Assembly (NCBI GenBank): GCA_021186555.1 | Contig: JAJKFL010000007.1 | Location: forward strand, 31,967,827-32,031,826 | Reading direction: 5' to 3' | DNA length: 64,000 bases | Origin: Reticulitermes speratus | Taxonomy: Eukaryota; Arthropoda; Insecta; Blattodea; Rhinotermitidae | Shown here: one piece after another, positions 22,676-34,039 of the stretch | Layout: each line of letters opens with the position of its first letter | Numbering within the stretch: position 1 is the first letter of the stretch | Translations under genes and position numbers: made by a program | Notes under the pieces: model-generated | Database searches by the model: none | What the model saw: the letters and a program-made list of their open reading frames with translations, nothing else | Told to the model about the DNA's origin: nothing

Positions 22676-23204
22676 GTTAACTCTGAATCTGTGTCACTTA
22701 TTCCATCGTTCAAAAACATTGCATTTTGTCAAAGAATATTCGTGGTTAAAATGGAATTTTGTAAACATGAATCACGGGTCGTCTTGTTCAAGAGGACTCG
22801 TCTGTACGTAGGGGGATCGGACGGATCTGCTGTGTTTTTTGTTACGCAATTACACGAAAAGTATGCGAACGTAACCGACTGCACCGCTCAGCTCGGTTTA
22901 CAACCGGGTGCATAGAAACTAAGGTTCCTGAAGAAGTTAAAGGTATTGATTATTATAATCCCATCGATTGACACCCCCCTCCTTATCTTCCTCGTACTCG
23001 TAACACTACTCTTCACTATGTATAGTAATAACTTATATTCCCTTTGAGTAATCTAGCCTTTCTATGAACAGAATGGCGCTAATACGACCAATCGCTTATT
23101 TGTTCATTTATTTACCGAGTTTCGGTTCCTTCTGTCTATGAATGCGTGTCCATGTGACACCAGCTTTTTGCAAATTATTATTCCTTAAAGATGTAAAGGT
23201 AAAG
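22676..23204. other. No gene recognised
   Basis: Frame 22655-22915 (86 codons) starts within the array and carries no motif. A short (AAAGGT)n tract leads into the next SINE. Confidence 0.45.
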
Positions 23205-23209
23205 GTAAA

Positions 23210-23478
23210 GATCGTGCCGATCCCAGTGGCCGCGCGGTCTAAGGCGTGGGTCTGCGGCCGCTCGCTTGCTGGGATTGTGGGTTCGAATCCCGCCAAGGGC
23301 ATGGATGTCTGTCTCTTGTGATTGTTGTGTGTTGTCAGGTAGAGGTCTCTGCGACGGGCTGATCACTTGTACAGAGGAGTCCTACCGAGTGTGGTGTGTC
23401 TGAGTGTGATCATGAAGCATCGAAACATGAGGCGGCCTAGGCCCCCAAGGGGCTGTCGAGCCATTGGGGGAAAAAGGT
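23210..23478 (+). repeat. SINE-A, full length
   Basis: GCCGATCCCAGTGGCCGCGC head, box B GGTTCGAATCCC, body and CAAGGGGCTGTCGAGCCATT followed by an A-rich tail. It is the best single-unit SINE-A here. Preceded by (AAAGGT)n. Confidence 0.9.
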
Positions 23479-23491
23479 AAAGCTCAGGATA

Positions 23492-23634
23492 GGGACAGTT
23501 GGCGGGCTGTTGTGAGTGCGGTAATGAACCTTCGGGTTCCATAAAACGCGGGGAATTTCTTGACTAGCTGACGACCTGTTAGCTTCTCATGAAGGACTCT
23601 GCTTTATGGAGTTAGTTAGTTAGTTAGTTAAAGG
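23492..23634 (+). pseudogene. LINE family 2, extreme 3' end with (TTAG)n
   Basis: CAGGATAGGGACAGTTGGCG encodes the last residues ([10 protein letters not shown]..), followed by the 3' UTR and GTTAGTTAGTTAGTTA. Only about 140 bp long. It lies between a SINE-A and a SINE-B. Confidence 0.8.
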
Positions 23635-23915
23635 TAAAGGTCTCTCTGTAACATGCCATGAAGGCACAGGGGCGGCGTAGGGGTACAGCTGTACTCATTC
23701 TTTAACTTTGACGTTCTGTGGAGTGAGTTGTCAACGCCATGCTTCGGCCGCTTTATCCCTAGAAAAAAAAAACCCGGTACCACATTTTACAGGAGGCTGC
23801 TAGGGCTCCATGACCGGTCCTAACATGTGTGCAGAACAGAAAGTTTCGTACCACCACCGGGGTTCCTCCAGCCAGCAGAGAGTTGCTATACCGACTGGGC
23901 TATCCCGGGCTGCCA
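23635..23915 (-). repeat. SINE-B, diverged, head present
   Basis: Starts with the AAAGGT tail, carries CATGCCATGAAGGC and CGGCCGCTTTATCCC, and ends in the head complement CCGACTGGGCTATCCCGGGC. An A9 run replaces part of the body. Confidence 0.75.
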
Positions 23916-24094
23916 CCGTTAACTATGTAACTTAAACTTACCTATTCACAACAACAATAACAACAACTACCACTACTACTACTACTATTCTCATTACAGT
24001 CTTTCCACCTTTCTCCAGTAATTTCTAATTCTAATTTCACGGTAGCCTCTAACATGTGATGTGCCTTTATCTTTCTATTTGCTCCTCCTTCTTC

Positions 24095-24325
24095 TTCCTC
24101 TTCCAATGGCTCGACGGCGATAGTGGACGTAGGCTTCCTCATTGTCGAGGCTTCACGATCACACTCAGACACACCACACTCGGTAGGACTCCTCTGGACG
24201 AGTGATCAGCCCGACGCAGAGACCTCTACCTGACAACACACAACACTTACAACAGACAGACATCCATGCCTCCGGTGGGATTCGAACCCACAATCCCAAG
24301 TCCGCGCGGTCACTGGGATTGTATG
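24095..24325 (-). repeat. SINE-A
   Basis: Body and box B (GGTGGGATTCGAACCCACAA on the plus strand) are clear. Part of the head between box B and box A is deleted, leaving CCGCGCGGTCACTGGGATTG. Confidence 0.82.
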
Positions 24326-24866
24326 TGCTCCTAATTTTAAATAAGTATACATGTTAGTAGTGATGATCACGTGATACACTTCAGTAGTAGCAAGCACTTT
24401 GGGCTGTTTGACATGGGCCCCTCTGGGGACCTGGAGGGAAAAGTAACGTTAGACAGAGAGGTGGAAGTCTCTAACGCAAATCATCTCTTGGCGCCATATT
24501 GCACTAAATAACTAAAGTACTTGATAACGCGTTTTCTCATAATAAGAGACAAAATTTCGAGATTTTTGAGTCTTAAATTTGGGGATCTTAATTTTTAAAC
24601 ATATAGTCCCAATCGGTTCGAGTCCCGTGACTTGAGTGGGAGAGACAAGGGAGAGCGTAAAATCACCTGTTAACACTTGTTGGTAAAAGGAAATATTAAA
24701 ACAGATGTTAAAAGAACACAGTTTACTTGCTGACCGTTCGCTACAGAACCTACTGCGCGCAGTGACTGGAGAAAGCAGACCATGGGAGGGACTGCGTTAC
24801 CGTTCGCAAGAGGAGCTACAGAGGAGGGAAAATTGCATCTGAATAACTGCAGAAGTCTGATTGACT
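24326..24866. other. No gene recognised
   Basis: CGGTTCGAGTCCCGTG at about 24615 looks like an isolated box B. Otherwise nothing. Confidence 0.4.
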
Positions 24867-24867
24867 C

Positions 24868-25132
24868 AATTTTTTTTTTCCTATGGCTCGACAGCCCTAG
24901 GGGGCCTAGGCCTCGTCATTGTACGGCGCTTCACGATCACAGTCAGACACACCACACTCGGTAGAACTCCTCTGGACGAGTGACCAGCCCGTCGCAGAGA
25001 CCTCTACCTGACAACACACAACACTCACAACAGACAGACATCCATGCCCTAGGCGGGATTCGAACCCACGATCCTAGTAAGCGAGCGGCCGCAGACCCAC
25101 GCCTTAGACCGCACGCCACGGGATCGGCGATT
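24868..25132 (-). repeat. SINE-A, nearly full length
   Basis: T-run, body, box B (GGGATTCGAACCCACGATCC) and the complete head complement up to GGGATCGGC. About one base is missing near box A. Confidence 0.88.
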
Positions 25133-25255
25133 GACTTAATTAGTGAAGACGAAATTAACACGGTGTGTGGTAAATACGGGAGAAACAAGAAGTACAAACT
25201 TATTTTAGGAAACCTGAGAACATTTCATTTGTGACGAAAGATTAATCCTAAAATA

Positions 25256-25440
25256 CAGTCGAACACGGTTATAACGACATCGATTAAAGCGACACCTCGT
25301 CTATAGCTTCAGATATTGTGTGACACCGATTAATTCGTCACTGTTAACCATACCAATGTTATCCTCGGTTAAAACAACACTCGTTTATAACGACACAACG
25401 TATTCAGTCACCTTCATAACGCTATAACCGAGTTGGACTG
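25256..25440 (+). mobile_element. Pogo-like MITE, best copy of the 190-bp family
   Basis: CAGTCGAACACGGTTATAAC to CTATAACCGAGTTGGACTG, flanked by TA at 25254-25255 and 25441-25442. It is 185 bp long and has no coding frame. Confidence 0.88.
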
Positions 25441-25544
25441 TAGTTTTAAGAAAAGCTGAGTGGAAAGATTTAACTTCAGAACGCTGTAATTAAATTTCTG
25501 GCTCCTTAAACGGAAGATTTTAGTCTGTCGTAATAGTGTTACGT

Positions 25545-25925
25545 CGCCCTCGGTGGACTAGTGGTTAGCGTGCTCGCCACTGTTCGATCCCGGCCGAGGT
25601 CGATAGATTTTTAAGGGTGATAAAAATCCGTAGCACAACTTCCTTCGGAGGGGAAGTAAAGCCGTCGGTCCCATGTCGTAGATTTACGGCATGTAAAAGA
25701 ACCTTACGAGCATGAATAGAAATGTTTCGTAAGCAAAATTCAGCGGCCATTTCTCACCCAATTCTCCTGATTGACTGCTAGATGGCTCTGGCAGTCATAT
25801 CAGGATGAGTAGAACTTGTGCAGTCAGTGGACTGGTCACTCACTACGGAATGCACACTTCCAGACCAAGAAACCTCTGAAAGGAGGCCCTATGCTCCGCA
25901 AGGAGCGACAGGAAGTAGCTAACTA
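25545..25925 (+). repeat. SINE-E, single copy in window
   Basis: tRNA-like head with GGTGGACTAGTGGTTAGCGT (box A) and GTTCGATCCCGGCC (box B), then a body of about 300 bp unlike SINE-A to D, ending in AACTAACCAATAG. Only one copy here, so the boundaries are approximate. Confidence 0.65.
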
Positions 25926-26282
25926 ACCAATAGTGTTACTGATGATTCATGTCTACTGGAAGTTATGCAGTGTTCTGGGGTATAGCTAGGGTAAGGGGGG
26001 ATATGGCGGCTGCCCTGGGCAACGAAGTCCTAGGTGCGAAAAAATTGGCAACAAGATTAGTATTTTAAATAAAGGAAAAATTTAAATTTCTGTGACAAAT
26101 AAAAGGACATTCAATAAGTATTTATGTTATTTCAAGGTTATAATTTCCGTTAGAGGCGGCCATTATGGTTAGCTTCATTATAGTCACGTCACTGACTGTC
26201 TTATTTATATATATATAATGTTAAAGTTTTTATGGCGGGTGTTACTCAAACGAGTGTCGTCTGCGTCTTGACACCGCGTAGC

Positions 26283-26490
26283 GTAATATGTTTTTTCCGA
26301 CGTTTAGGAGCCATGTGCTGCCTTCATATTCAGGATAAACTGGATTTGGTTCAGATTGATGCTGAATTGTTTGGGATCATACATAATTGACATATCCATT
26401 TAAAACACTCCTGCATTTGCGTGACTTAAATTTATTTACCCTGAAGATGAAGGCAGAAAATTTTTCCGAAACGTCGTAATAAACACATAC
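26283..26490. mobile_element. Foldback element with signature in both arms
   Basis: Left arm about 26283-26340, right arm 26436-26490. The plus-strand signature is at 26443-26478: CTGAAGATGAAGGCAG ... TTCCGAAACGTCG. The left arm holds a mutated relative (CCTGAATATGAAGG on the minus strand). Confidence 0.65.
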
Positions 26491-26529
26491 TACACGATGC
26501 ACAAACTTAAAACATCAACATTTGAATAT

Positions 26530-26645
26530 CACTTATACCAACGAAATGCACTTGTTTATTAAAAAAAACACTAAATAGTTCCTAAAATGTTAGTTAAAAC
26601 CCTTACATATGTTTCGACCTATCGATAGGTCATCTTCAGGGGGTA
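26530..26645 (-). mobile_element. Half-element with intact signature
   Basis: ACCAACGAAATGCAC at the left, then the minus-strand signature at 26602-26640: CTGAAGATG, perfect stem ACCTA/TAGGT, CGAAACATATG. No inverted partner nearby. Confidence 0.65.
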
Positions 26646-26961
26646 TGTCACAACTGCTTGTATATTCACGTCTAGAATGCACGGTGAAATCAGAATAAAG
26701 ATCAACATTTGAATTTCCTTGTATATTTTTTTTTTGCGTCTTACAAAATTTATCTCAGCAGCTTTGGTTTCTTTTTTTCTTTTATTTTTTCTATGTTTTA
26801 CAACCATAAAGTAAGAGCTGGGCGAACCATCATATTATAAATCCGTATTCTTATAATTTCCTGAATTTTCGGTCATTTAAACGCATTAAATCTCTAATCC
26901 TGAGATATTCTTAAACGTATATAAGGGACAAAAATTTTCCTATTTTTTTTCAAAATATTCA

Positions 26962-27150
26962 GCCCGGCTCTGTAGCCTGACCAGCCTCCTTTTTCAACGA
27001 GCACCGGAATTCTTTTTCGAACATAAAAGCGGGCAGGGGCATGTAATTGACCACTCGCCTCCGTCTTGTCATGAGGTTAAAATGAGTGGAGTTATACCTC
27101 CACATCCTCTCTATGCTTTCATGGCGAGTATAGGGACATATTTACCTTTA
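26962..27150 (+). repeat. SINE-B, diverged
   Basis: CAGCCCGGCTCTGTAGCC, GTAATTGACCACTCGCCTCC and GTTATACCTCCACATCC, ending in ATATTTACCTTTA. The head is lost. Confidence 0.65.
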
Positions 27151-28040
27151 TCTGTGTATTTGTGCCCACACCCTTAGTGTATTTTATTTTTTGAATCAAC
27201 ATTCGACGTAATTAAATCTACCTATGAGCTCTATAATTTATTGCGCGTAACGATTTTGCTTTTAATCCAATCTCACCTACGAATGCCACATTTTGTTTAT
27301 TTTTAAGTTGCCCTTAAGTATTTCTTGAGTCAGTGTAATCCAGTCCACATTATTACACCCAGTCTTTTTTTAAATATTTATGTCAGTATTGGCCTTGAGT
27401 CTTTATCGAAGACTTACAATACAGTAATCAACATGCAGATAAAGACTCTGAAATGAGCCCATCTTTTATATTTCAGGCTATTAACCTGGCGTTCACGTAG
27501 ATCCTCTGAAAAAAAACCGCGAAAGGTCTTAGTCAAGACAGCTTTCTGTGTGGCCAATATTCTCTTTGGAAACTGTTGTATTGAGTTACAATTTAATTTT
27601 TTAATTTAACAAAGTATATTCGCCTTAATCTTAATCCTGTTTTGTGGTTTTGTCTCCTTGTAGAAGTGGACTATATTGTGCAGAACAACGCGAATGCATA
27701 TTGCTACCAACATACGAACAAGAATGAAATTAACAATTAATCACCGTGAAAGTCCGGAGGAATATCAAAGGAACTAGAAGCAAAACACTTGCAGTCACGC
27801 GTTGTCAACTCACAATGCGCATGCGTTAGTCGTTTTTTCTACTGTATGTTATCATGGCCGCCGTTTCTCAAGGCCATGTGGAATGACTGCGCGGATATGA
27901 AAGGCACCGACAAAGTTGTTTTTATTGTGGGTTCCAGCTGTTCTGTAATGAAACTGTGTTTCTATTTATCGTTCGACTGGTCGTGTAATGATAATTGAAT
28001 AAAGGACTGAGGAAGGTAATCTGAACTGAGTAGACAGTGA
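27151..28040. other. No gene recognised
   Basis: AT-rich with short frames only. Confidence 0.45.
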
Positions 28041-28550
28041 GAACCAATTGTGTTTTGGACTTTGTCCATCGTCCTGGATAAAATATAAGATATAAAAATA
28101 TAAAACCACGACGTTTCGGAATATGTCTCTTCTTCCGTCTTCAACTCACAGAGAAGATAAGCATTCCGCATAAAACTTAGTTTAGTCCCGTGTGGAGGAA
28201 TGTGTAGGAAGTTGATCCCCTACGTAATTTCTGCCCCCTACACTACACAGTGTTTTTTTCATGGACTTAATTTGATGCAAAGAATTTTTGTATTATATTC
28301 TATCTTGGTTTTACGTCTGTTCTAGTCTACGACAATTTTTTAATGATTATTTATCTGTTATCTTCCTCAGACACATTCAGGCCTCAGGTATTCTTATAGC
28401 TGTGTTTCTACTGGTTAAAGTTGTCCAGAGATTAGCTTGATCTAAAGGACACCTGAAGACGGAAGAAGAACCAGTTTCCGAAACGTCGTGGTTTTATATT
28501 TTTATATTTTATCCAGGACGATGGACAAAGTCCAAAAGACAATTGGTTTT
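28041..28550. mobile_element. Foldback element, about 105-bp arms
   Basis: Arms 28041-28147 and 28450-28550 pair well. Right arm, plus strand: CCTGAAGACGGAAGAAG ... TTTCCGAAACGTCGTGG. The left arm is its inverse. The 300-bp centre is non-coding. Confidence 0.8.
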
Positions 28551-29364
28551 CAATGTTATGTACAATCGTCAGAACCCCTTGGAAATCATTTGAGTAGAGA
28601 GTGTTCTGTCGGTATGGTTTGGTACAGTATGTGATAGCGGTAGACTGGATACGAATAAGAGAATAGAGCTCGACAAAGGGGGGAGGGGGTTTGAAACACA
28701 AGATTTGTCACACTTTTTATAATTTATTTTCGTCTTTTCATTTCGCAATAAAATTAGATGCAATTACACGCCAGTTACTTCTTTGTACTCTTACGAGATG
28801 CGATGTTTTGTCCTCTGTCAACACAGGCAATTCCTTGCAGCCAGTTCTCAAGGCCCAACTCTCTTTTAAACGTTTCTGTTCGTATAGAAAGTTAGCGGGG
28901 ATTATGCATAGGCTACACGTTTAGTATCCACATTATGTACTTCGCCACAAGCAACTGATCGGTGTAATAGGCGACAGATATCCTGCAGACTGACTGGTTG
29001 TCGAAGAGCTTTCTTCAGAGGGGGAAAAATCGGCCGGAACGTCAGTCCTATCACTCACGTACATTCAGTGTTGGGGTGTATATTTGGAGTTTTACCTCCG
29101 CTGCCCCTACATACTTTTAAGGCGTGTTTGATACACCCATGGACAAATGGTTCCAAAACACTTTTTTCAGTCGAGATTAAAAATTCACAAAATTATAATT
29201 GGAACTTAAAGGAACACAAGAAATATCCGCAAGTACAAAAAGCCATAAAAACAAAAAACGTGGAATGTCTGAATTTGTGAGTAGAGGTGGTCTACCTACC
29301 CACATATTCCCTCCCCTCACACACACACACACACACACACACATGTGTATGGATGCAATTAATA
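28551..29364. other. No gene recognised
   Basis: Includes a (CA)n microsatellite at 29319-29343. Overlapping short frames only. Confidence 0.45.
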
Positions 29365-29372
29365 CTGTAGAT

Positions 29373-29853
29373 CAGTGGTTCCCAAAGTGGGCGGTACCGC
29401 CCCCTGGGGGGCGGTGGGAATACCGAGGTGGGCGCTAATAGGTACGAGAGGTGTAAGGGAGCGCTGTTATTATCACAGGGGGGCGCTAGTAGACAAGTAG
29501 TGCATTTATTTTTGTAATAAAATTGAAATAAAGTAATTTTTGTGTTAAAAATAAAAAATGAACTAAATTTCTTAGTATTATAATTTATTAATCTTATTCA
29601 AGCACATATTTTTTTAATAAACTATTGCTAGATGAATTATTGTTAATTATAAAAATATAATAAATTCTAATTTATTAATTAACACATAAAACATTAAGTT
29701 TAACTCTTATAATTTTATTTAAACGATTTTATAAATATAAAATAAAAGTGGAAACAAAAGCGCATTTATGTTTTTTAAAAAAGGTGGGGGGGCGCTGTGG
29801 GTGTGTATATGGAACCAAGGGGGCGGTGGACCGAAAAAGTTTGGGAACCGCTG
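29373..29853. mobile_element. Non-autonomous hAT element, 481 bp
   Basis: Termini CAGTGGTTCCCAAAGT and (inverted) CAGCGGTTCCCAAACT are typical of hAT elements. The 8-bp duplication CTGTAGAT at 29365-29372 and 29854-29861 is perfect and has the hAT length. GC-rich ends with GGGGGGCGCT-type words on both sides; AT-rich core. No transposase. Confidence 0.93.
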
Positions 29854-29934
29854 CTGTAGATAATTACATGTAGGTAGATTTAGGTATTCGTTTTTATTTA
29901 TGTTTAGTTTAGGATGGGAGGTTATGACTGGATT

Positions 29935-30075
29935 AATCTGGCTTAGGGTAGAGATACGTAGGGGGCTGTTGTGCAAACGGCCATGAAGCTTCGGCTCTCA
30001 TAAAATGCAGGAAATTTCTTGGATAGCTGGGGACCTATTAGCATCTCAAAAAGGACTTTTCTCCATGGCGTTAGT
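29935..30075 (+). pseudogene. LINE family 2, extreme 3' end
   Basis: GGCTTAGGGTAGAGATACG, then the shared 3' UTR (AATTTCTTGGATAGCTGGGG) and only two TTAG units before CTACTTTT. Diverged from the other copies. Confidence 0.72.
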
Positions 30076-30104
30076 TAGCTACTTTTTTGTTTGTTTGTGT
30101 GTTT

Positions 30105-30360
30105 GTAGTTTATTTAACGATGCTGTTATTAGGCTGTTCTTGTATAGTGTCGAATAATTGGATGACAGTGAAACTCGAAGGAAGTAGTCCCAGCATAATT
30201 AACGCATTATAGCGACATTTCACTGGAGGGAGTGAAGAAAATCTTGGAAATCTTTAGTCAGGACAGTCGATATCATGACCGACAACTTAATCGGTCACCT
30301 TCCGCATACAAGTCCAAATCGTTAGACGCTTTACTGTCACATCGCTAGAGGCAGACATAT
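30105..30360 (+). repeat. Repeat family F copy
   Basis: GTTTATTTAACGATGCTGTT and a later region resemble 59107-59400. Unclassified, possibly a SINE. Confidence 0.45.
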
Positions 30361-30395
30361 ATAAATATATGTATACAGATATATGTATATAAATA

Positions 30396-30880
30396 CAGTG
30401 GAACCTCGAACTTCGAACACAATCCGTTCCAGGAGACGGTTCGACTTTCAAGTTGTTCGACTTTCGAGTTAAATTTCCCCATAAGAAATAATGTAAATTG
30501 AATTAATCCGTTCCAGACCCCCAAAATTTACCCAATATAAAACATTTTAAGTGCCTATTTCAGAAGATCATAATAATAAAACAAGTATATTTAATTTCAA
30601 TAATTGAAAATTTTTATTTATAATAGTACATACATAAAAATATTGTATAATAATCAATCAATAATAATAGTAGGAGGGATATTACTGTTCACTGGAAGGT
30701 GAATTACCCTTCTTTCATCTGGACCAAGTAGAGAGAGAAGGCGACCACGTGACGACCATGTGATTCTTTGTTCGACTTTCGAGTTTTTGTTCGAGTTTCA
30801 AAACCGGATTTTCCTCGAATTTTTTGTTCGAGTTTCAAGTTGTTCGAACATCAAACCGTTCGAAGTTCGAGGGTCCACTG
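30396..30880. mobile_element. Pogo/Tigger-like non-autonomous element, 485 bp
   Basis: CAGTGGAACCTCGAACTTCG at the left and CGAAGTTCGAGGGTCCACTG at the right, with TA at 30394-30395 and 30881-30882. Subterminal GTTCGACTTTCGAGTT words are repeated several times near each end. AT-rich core, no coding frame. Confidence 0.87.
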
Positions 30881-31255
30881 TATATAAATCTCACCAATTT
30901 CTGGCGAGCCTTAAGCACCGCTGTTCTCTCTTTCCTCCCTTACTTTCAACTCCAAGGCTGTATTCTTGCCTGCAGATAATCACTGGTAACTGCAGTATTT
31001 TGCTGCGTTTGGTGACTATATCTTTGATACCGAGTTTTCGCATTTGTAATGTGTGTGTGTGTGTGTGTGTGTGTGTGGAATATGAAAGCTGTTTTGCAAT
31101 GTTTGTATACCATTGGCGTCATTAGATATATAAGGCGTGTAGCATAACCAGAAGGCTTCTACAGACGAAAGAAGGTATTCTGTAGCACAGTGGGTACCGC
31201 CCGCTCTGACACGAGACCTCTGTGTCACGAGGCTTTGAGAAGAAGAAATGATTGT

Positions 31256-31924
31256 TCATTCATACTGTAGTCTGTCTTACGACAGGTCCGTAACCTCTTC
31301 ATTCTGTAGTCTGTCTTACGACAAGTCCGTAGTCTCTTCATTCTGCAGTCTGTCTTACGACAAGTCCGTAGCCTCTTCATTCTGCAGTCTGTCTTACGAC
31401 AAGTCCGTAGCCTCTTCATTCTGCAGTCTGTCTTACGACAAGTCCGTAGCCTCTTCATTCTGCAGTCTGTCTTACGACAAGTCCGTAGCCTCTTCATTCT
31501 GCAGTCTGTCTTACGACAAGTCCGTAGCCTCTTCATTCTGTAGTCTGTCTTACGACAGGTCCGTAGCCTCTTCATTCTGTAGTCTGTCTTACGACAGGTC
31601 CGTAGCCTCTTCCAAAGCGAGTTCTCCACAGGGTGCGATCTAGTGCTTCCTCTTTAAATTTCCAGTATCCTCTATTTTCCTTAAGTTCATCCAGTAGCTG
31701 CTTACGTCTTCTTTCTCGTCTTCCCGTCATTTCTATCCTTCCTTCTAACTTTCCTTCAATCACGTGTTTCAGAAGGCAGTTCCTACGCAAGATGTGACCA
31801 ATCCAGTTAGCCTTTCTTCTTTTTATTGTATGTACGATATTCCTCTCCTCCTTGACTCTGTGTAATACGTCTTCTTTTGTCACAAGATCGGTCCAACTGA
31901 TCTTCTCCATTCTTCTCCAGCACC
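31256..31924 (-). pseudogene. LINE 3' fragment, family 1, with 39-bp terminal repeats
   Basis: The minus strand encodes WCWRRMEKISWTDLVTKEDV, then RRKANWIGHILRRNCLLKHV and MTGRRERRRKQLLDEL, and ends GYGPVVRQTTE plus a stop, the C-terminus of a non-LTR retrotransposon polyprotein. The last codons and the TGA form the first unit of a 39-bp tandem repeat of about nine units (31262-31615). ATGATTGT at 31248-31255 and 31925-31932 is a likely 8-bp target-site duplication, so array and LINE inserted together. 5'-truncated. Related copies: 54550 and 61589. Confidence 0.87.
31262..31615 (-). repeat. 39-bp tandem array at LINE 3' end, about 9 units
   Basis: Unit GAAGAGGCTACGGACCTGTC plus 19 bases; 39 is a multiple of three, so one frame reads MKRLRTCRKTDCR again and again. 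This is a by-product, not a gene. Confidence 0.93.
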
Positions 31925-32034
31925 ATGATTGTATGGTACTAAATATGCGAAATAAATATTTATAAATGAAAGTGTGGTAAAACTGATAAACACACACACA
32001 CATTTAACGTAGATGGTAGAAATAAGTCGTTGCT

Positions 32035-32430
32035 AAAGCTGAGTGGATGTCACTGTATTTTGAGTGGATAACATTATAGGTAGTGGAGGTAACATTACGT
32101 GTTGAGTAGGGTGACATTGTGTATTGAGTAAATACCTTTATATGTTGAGTGTGTAATATTATATGTTGAGTGTGTAATAGGATATATTGAGTGGGTACTA
32201 TTATATGTTCAGTGGGCAAATTATATATTGTGTGGGTACTATTAAATGTTGAGTGGGCAAATTATATATTGAGTGGGTAATATTATATGTTGAGTGGACA
32301 CCATTAGAGGTTGAGTGGGTGACATTTTGGGTGGGCATCATTATATGTCGATTTGACAAAATTATATGTTGATTTTACACCATTATATGTCGCTTTGGTA
32401 GCATTATATGTTGAGTGGGCACCGTTAGAC
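32035..32430. repeat. Degenerate tandem repeat, unit about 20 bp
   Basis: Words like TTATATGTTGAGTGGG(T/C)A recur about 18 times with many changes; an old minisatellite next to the LINE. Confidence 0.75.
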
Positions 32431-33480
32431 AAAGCCACATCCCTGCATCTGCTTAAGTTTTTAAAATCGACGGTTTTATTAAACCGAAAATTTATCCGTC
32501 TGCCTTAGAATTAGAGTATATGTACATGTATAATAAATGACATTCTTTAAAAAATAGATATGCTATTGCTGTAAATGTTTTGCCCATTCTAAATATAAGG
32601 TCTCGAAAAGAAAACACATTTCACGAGTGTGCTGCGAGCAGCAGTGTTTTGAAATATGTTGTAATCTATCGTTAAGTCTTTTAACGAGACGCACTGCACC
32701 ACATCCAGCACTTACACCCCCAGACACTCTGATACATTTGTACGTAGCTACATTTCGTACTGCGTTACACACACACGCATTTTGTTTTCAAAGTAAAGAA
32801 AATTGTGTGACCACGTAGCTATTTAATTTGGACAGGAGCAGAGATAAAAAAAATCCATAATTATCTTTTAATTTTAAATATAAGCAAACAGTGTATTTAG
32901 TAATTGTGGTAAAAACGTCCGATATTCTTCATTTGCTTTTGGTCGAGTCACTGTACATCTTCCTTTTGGGATTTGCGAACGACCGACTGGGGACAGTTTT
33001 TCTGTGGTAATGAATTTTGTCGGTGTGTGAATTTACGTCTGTTGAGGTTCAGAATATAAATTATGGAGACATTTGCTAAATGTCTTAAAACTATACAGGG
33101 AGTTTATATCACGAATATTCACCTCTAGATCATTCCTATTTTTAATATTTAATTCATGATGAAAATAGTGTTTTATTCCCTTGAAGTAATTTTCAATTAT
33201 TCGCCACTGCGACGCTGCATGTTAATCGCTGTATGCATTAAGAACTGTCAAGCGCCAAAAGGAACCACTAAATATAGACAGAAGTTTACAGTATAGATAT
33301 ATTTAAAAATCCCAAAATATCTGAATTACTTTCTTAGATTTTACTTCAAAAGGAATTTCAAAATCTGTAAAAGAAAAACACTGCAGAATTTCGGAATTAT
33401 TTAAGCAGTTTAGCTACGGGTTACCTTATTAACTTATAAATATTTTACCACCAGGGCAATTGATTCAAGTGGTAACATTT
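32431..33480. other. No gene recognised
   Basis: AT-rich. Two overlapping short frames (32563-32818) are on opposite strands and have no motif. Confidence 0.45.
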
Positions 33481-33498
33481 CGGACATACATTCAGAAG

Positions 33499-33779
33499 AT
33501 AAGGTAAAGGTAAAGTTCTCCCTAGAACAGGCCATGAAGGCCCATAGGGGAGTAGAGTTATAGCTCTACTCTTTCTTTAACCTCAACATTAGATGGGGGT
33601 GGGTGGTCAACGCCACGCCTCGGCCGCTTTACCCCCGGGAATGACCCGGTACCCATTGTACTGGAGGCTGGGTAGGCCCCAGGGCCGGTCTGGACGGGTA
33701 CTGAAAATCTCGCCCCTACCGGAATTCGATCCCCGGACCGTCCAGCCCATAGCGAGTCACTATACTGACTGAGCTATCC
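33499..33779 (-). repeat. SINE-B, full length, with target duplication
   Basis: AAGGTAAAGGTAAAG tail at the left, body, and the head complement GCGAGTCACTATACTGACTG at the right. ACATTCAG(A/G)AG at 33488-33498 and 33780-33790 is an 11-bp target-site duplication. The host site contains CATTTCGGACATACATTCAG, a remnant of the signature-bearing elements. Confidence 0.88.
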
Positions 33780-33790
33780 ACATTCAGGAG

Positions 33791-34039
33791 GTATCTTTTT
33801 ATAATTTTGGCCGGAACATAGATTATTCTGCTTCAGGTATTTCGTGTTTTACCTCAGCCCCTACAGGCAAATGCTGGGATAATACTTGTAACAATCCGGG
33901 ACGGCTTGTTTCTGTATCCTCTGCAGTTCACTGTAGATCAATCCTACGTTCGACGCTGTGTGGCCTGAAATAGTGACAGCGCAGTCAAATTAACGACAGA
34001 TGAACAGACGTATAAATGGTCATACCGCCTTTCCTTGCA
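33791..34039. other. No gene recognised
   Basis: Short unique stretch before the array. Confidence 0.4.

Noticed and set aside
23210-23300. Functional tRNA gene
   Set aside because: Boxes A and B are present, but the acceptor stem does not close and the sequence continues into a SINE body. The same holds for the heads at 8346, 15443, 19052, 25545 and 52737.
23615-23634. Telomeric repeat
   Set aside because: The unit is TTAG, not the insect TTAGG, and it is the tail of a LINE 3' end seen in several copies.
28985-29045. Another copy of the hairpin-core signature
   Set aside because: CTGAAGAAAGC is present on the minus strand, but no GAAAC block follows at the right distance.
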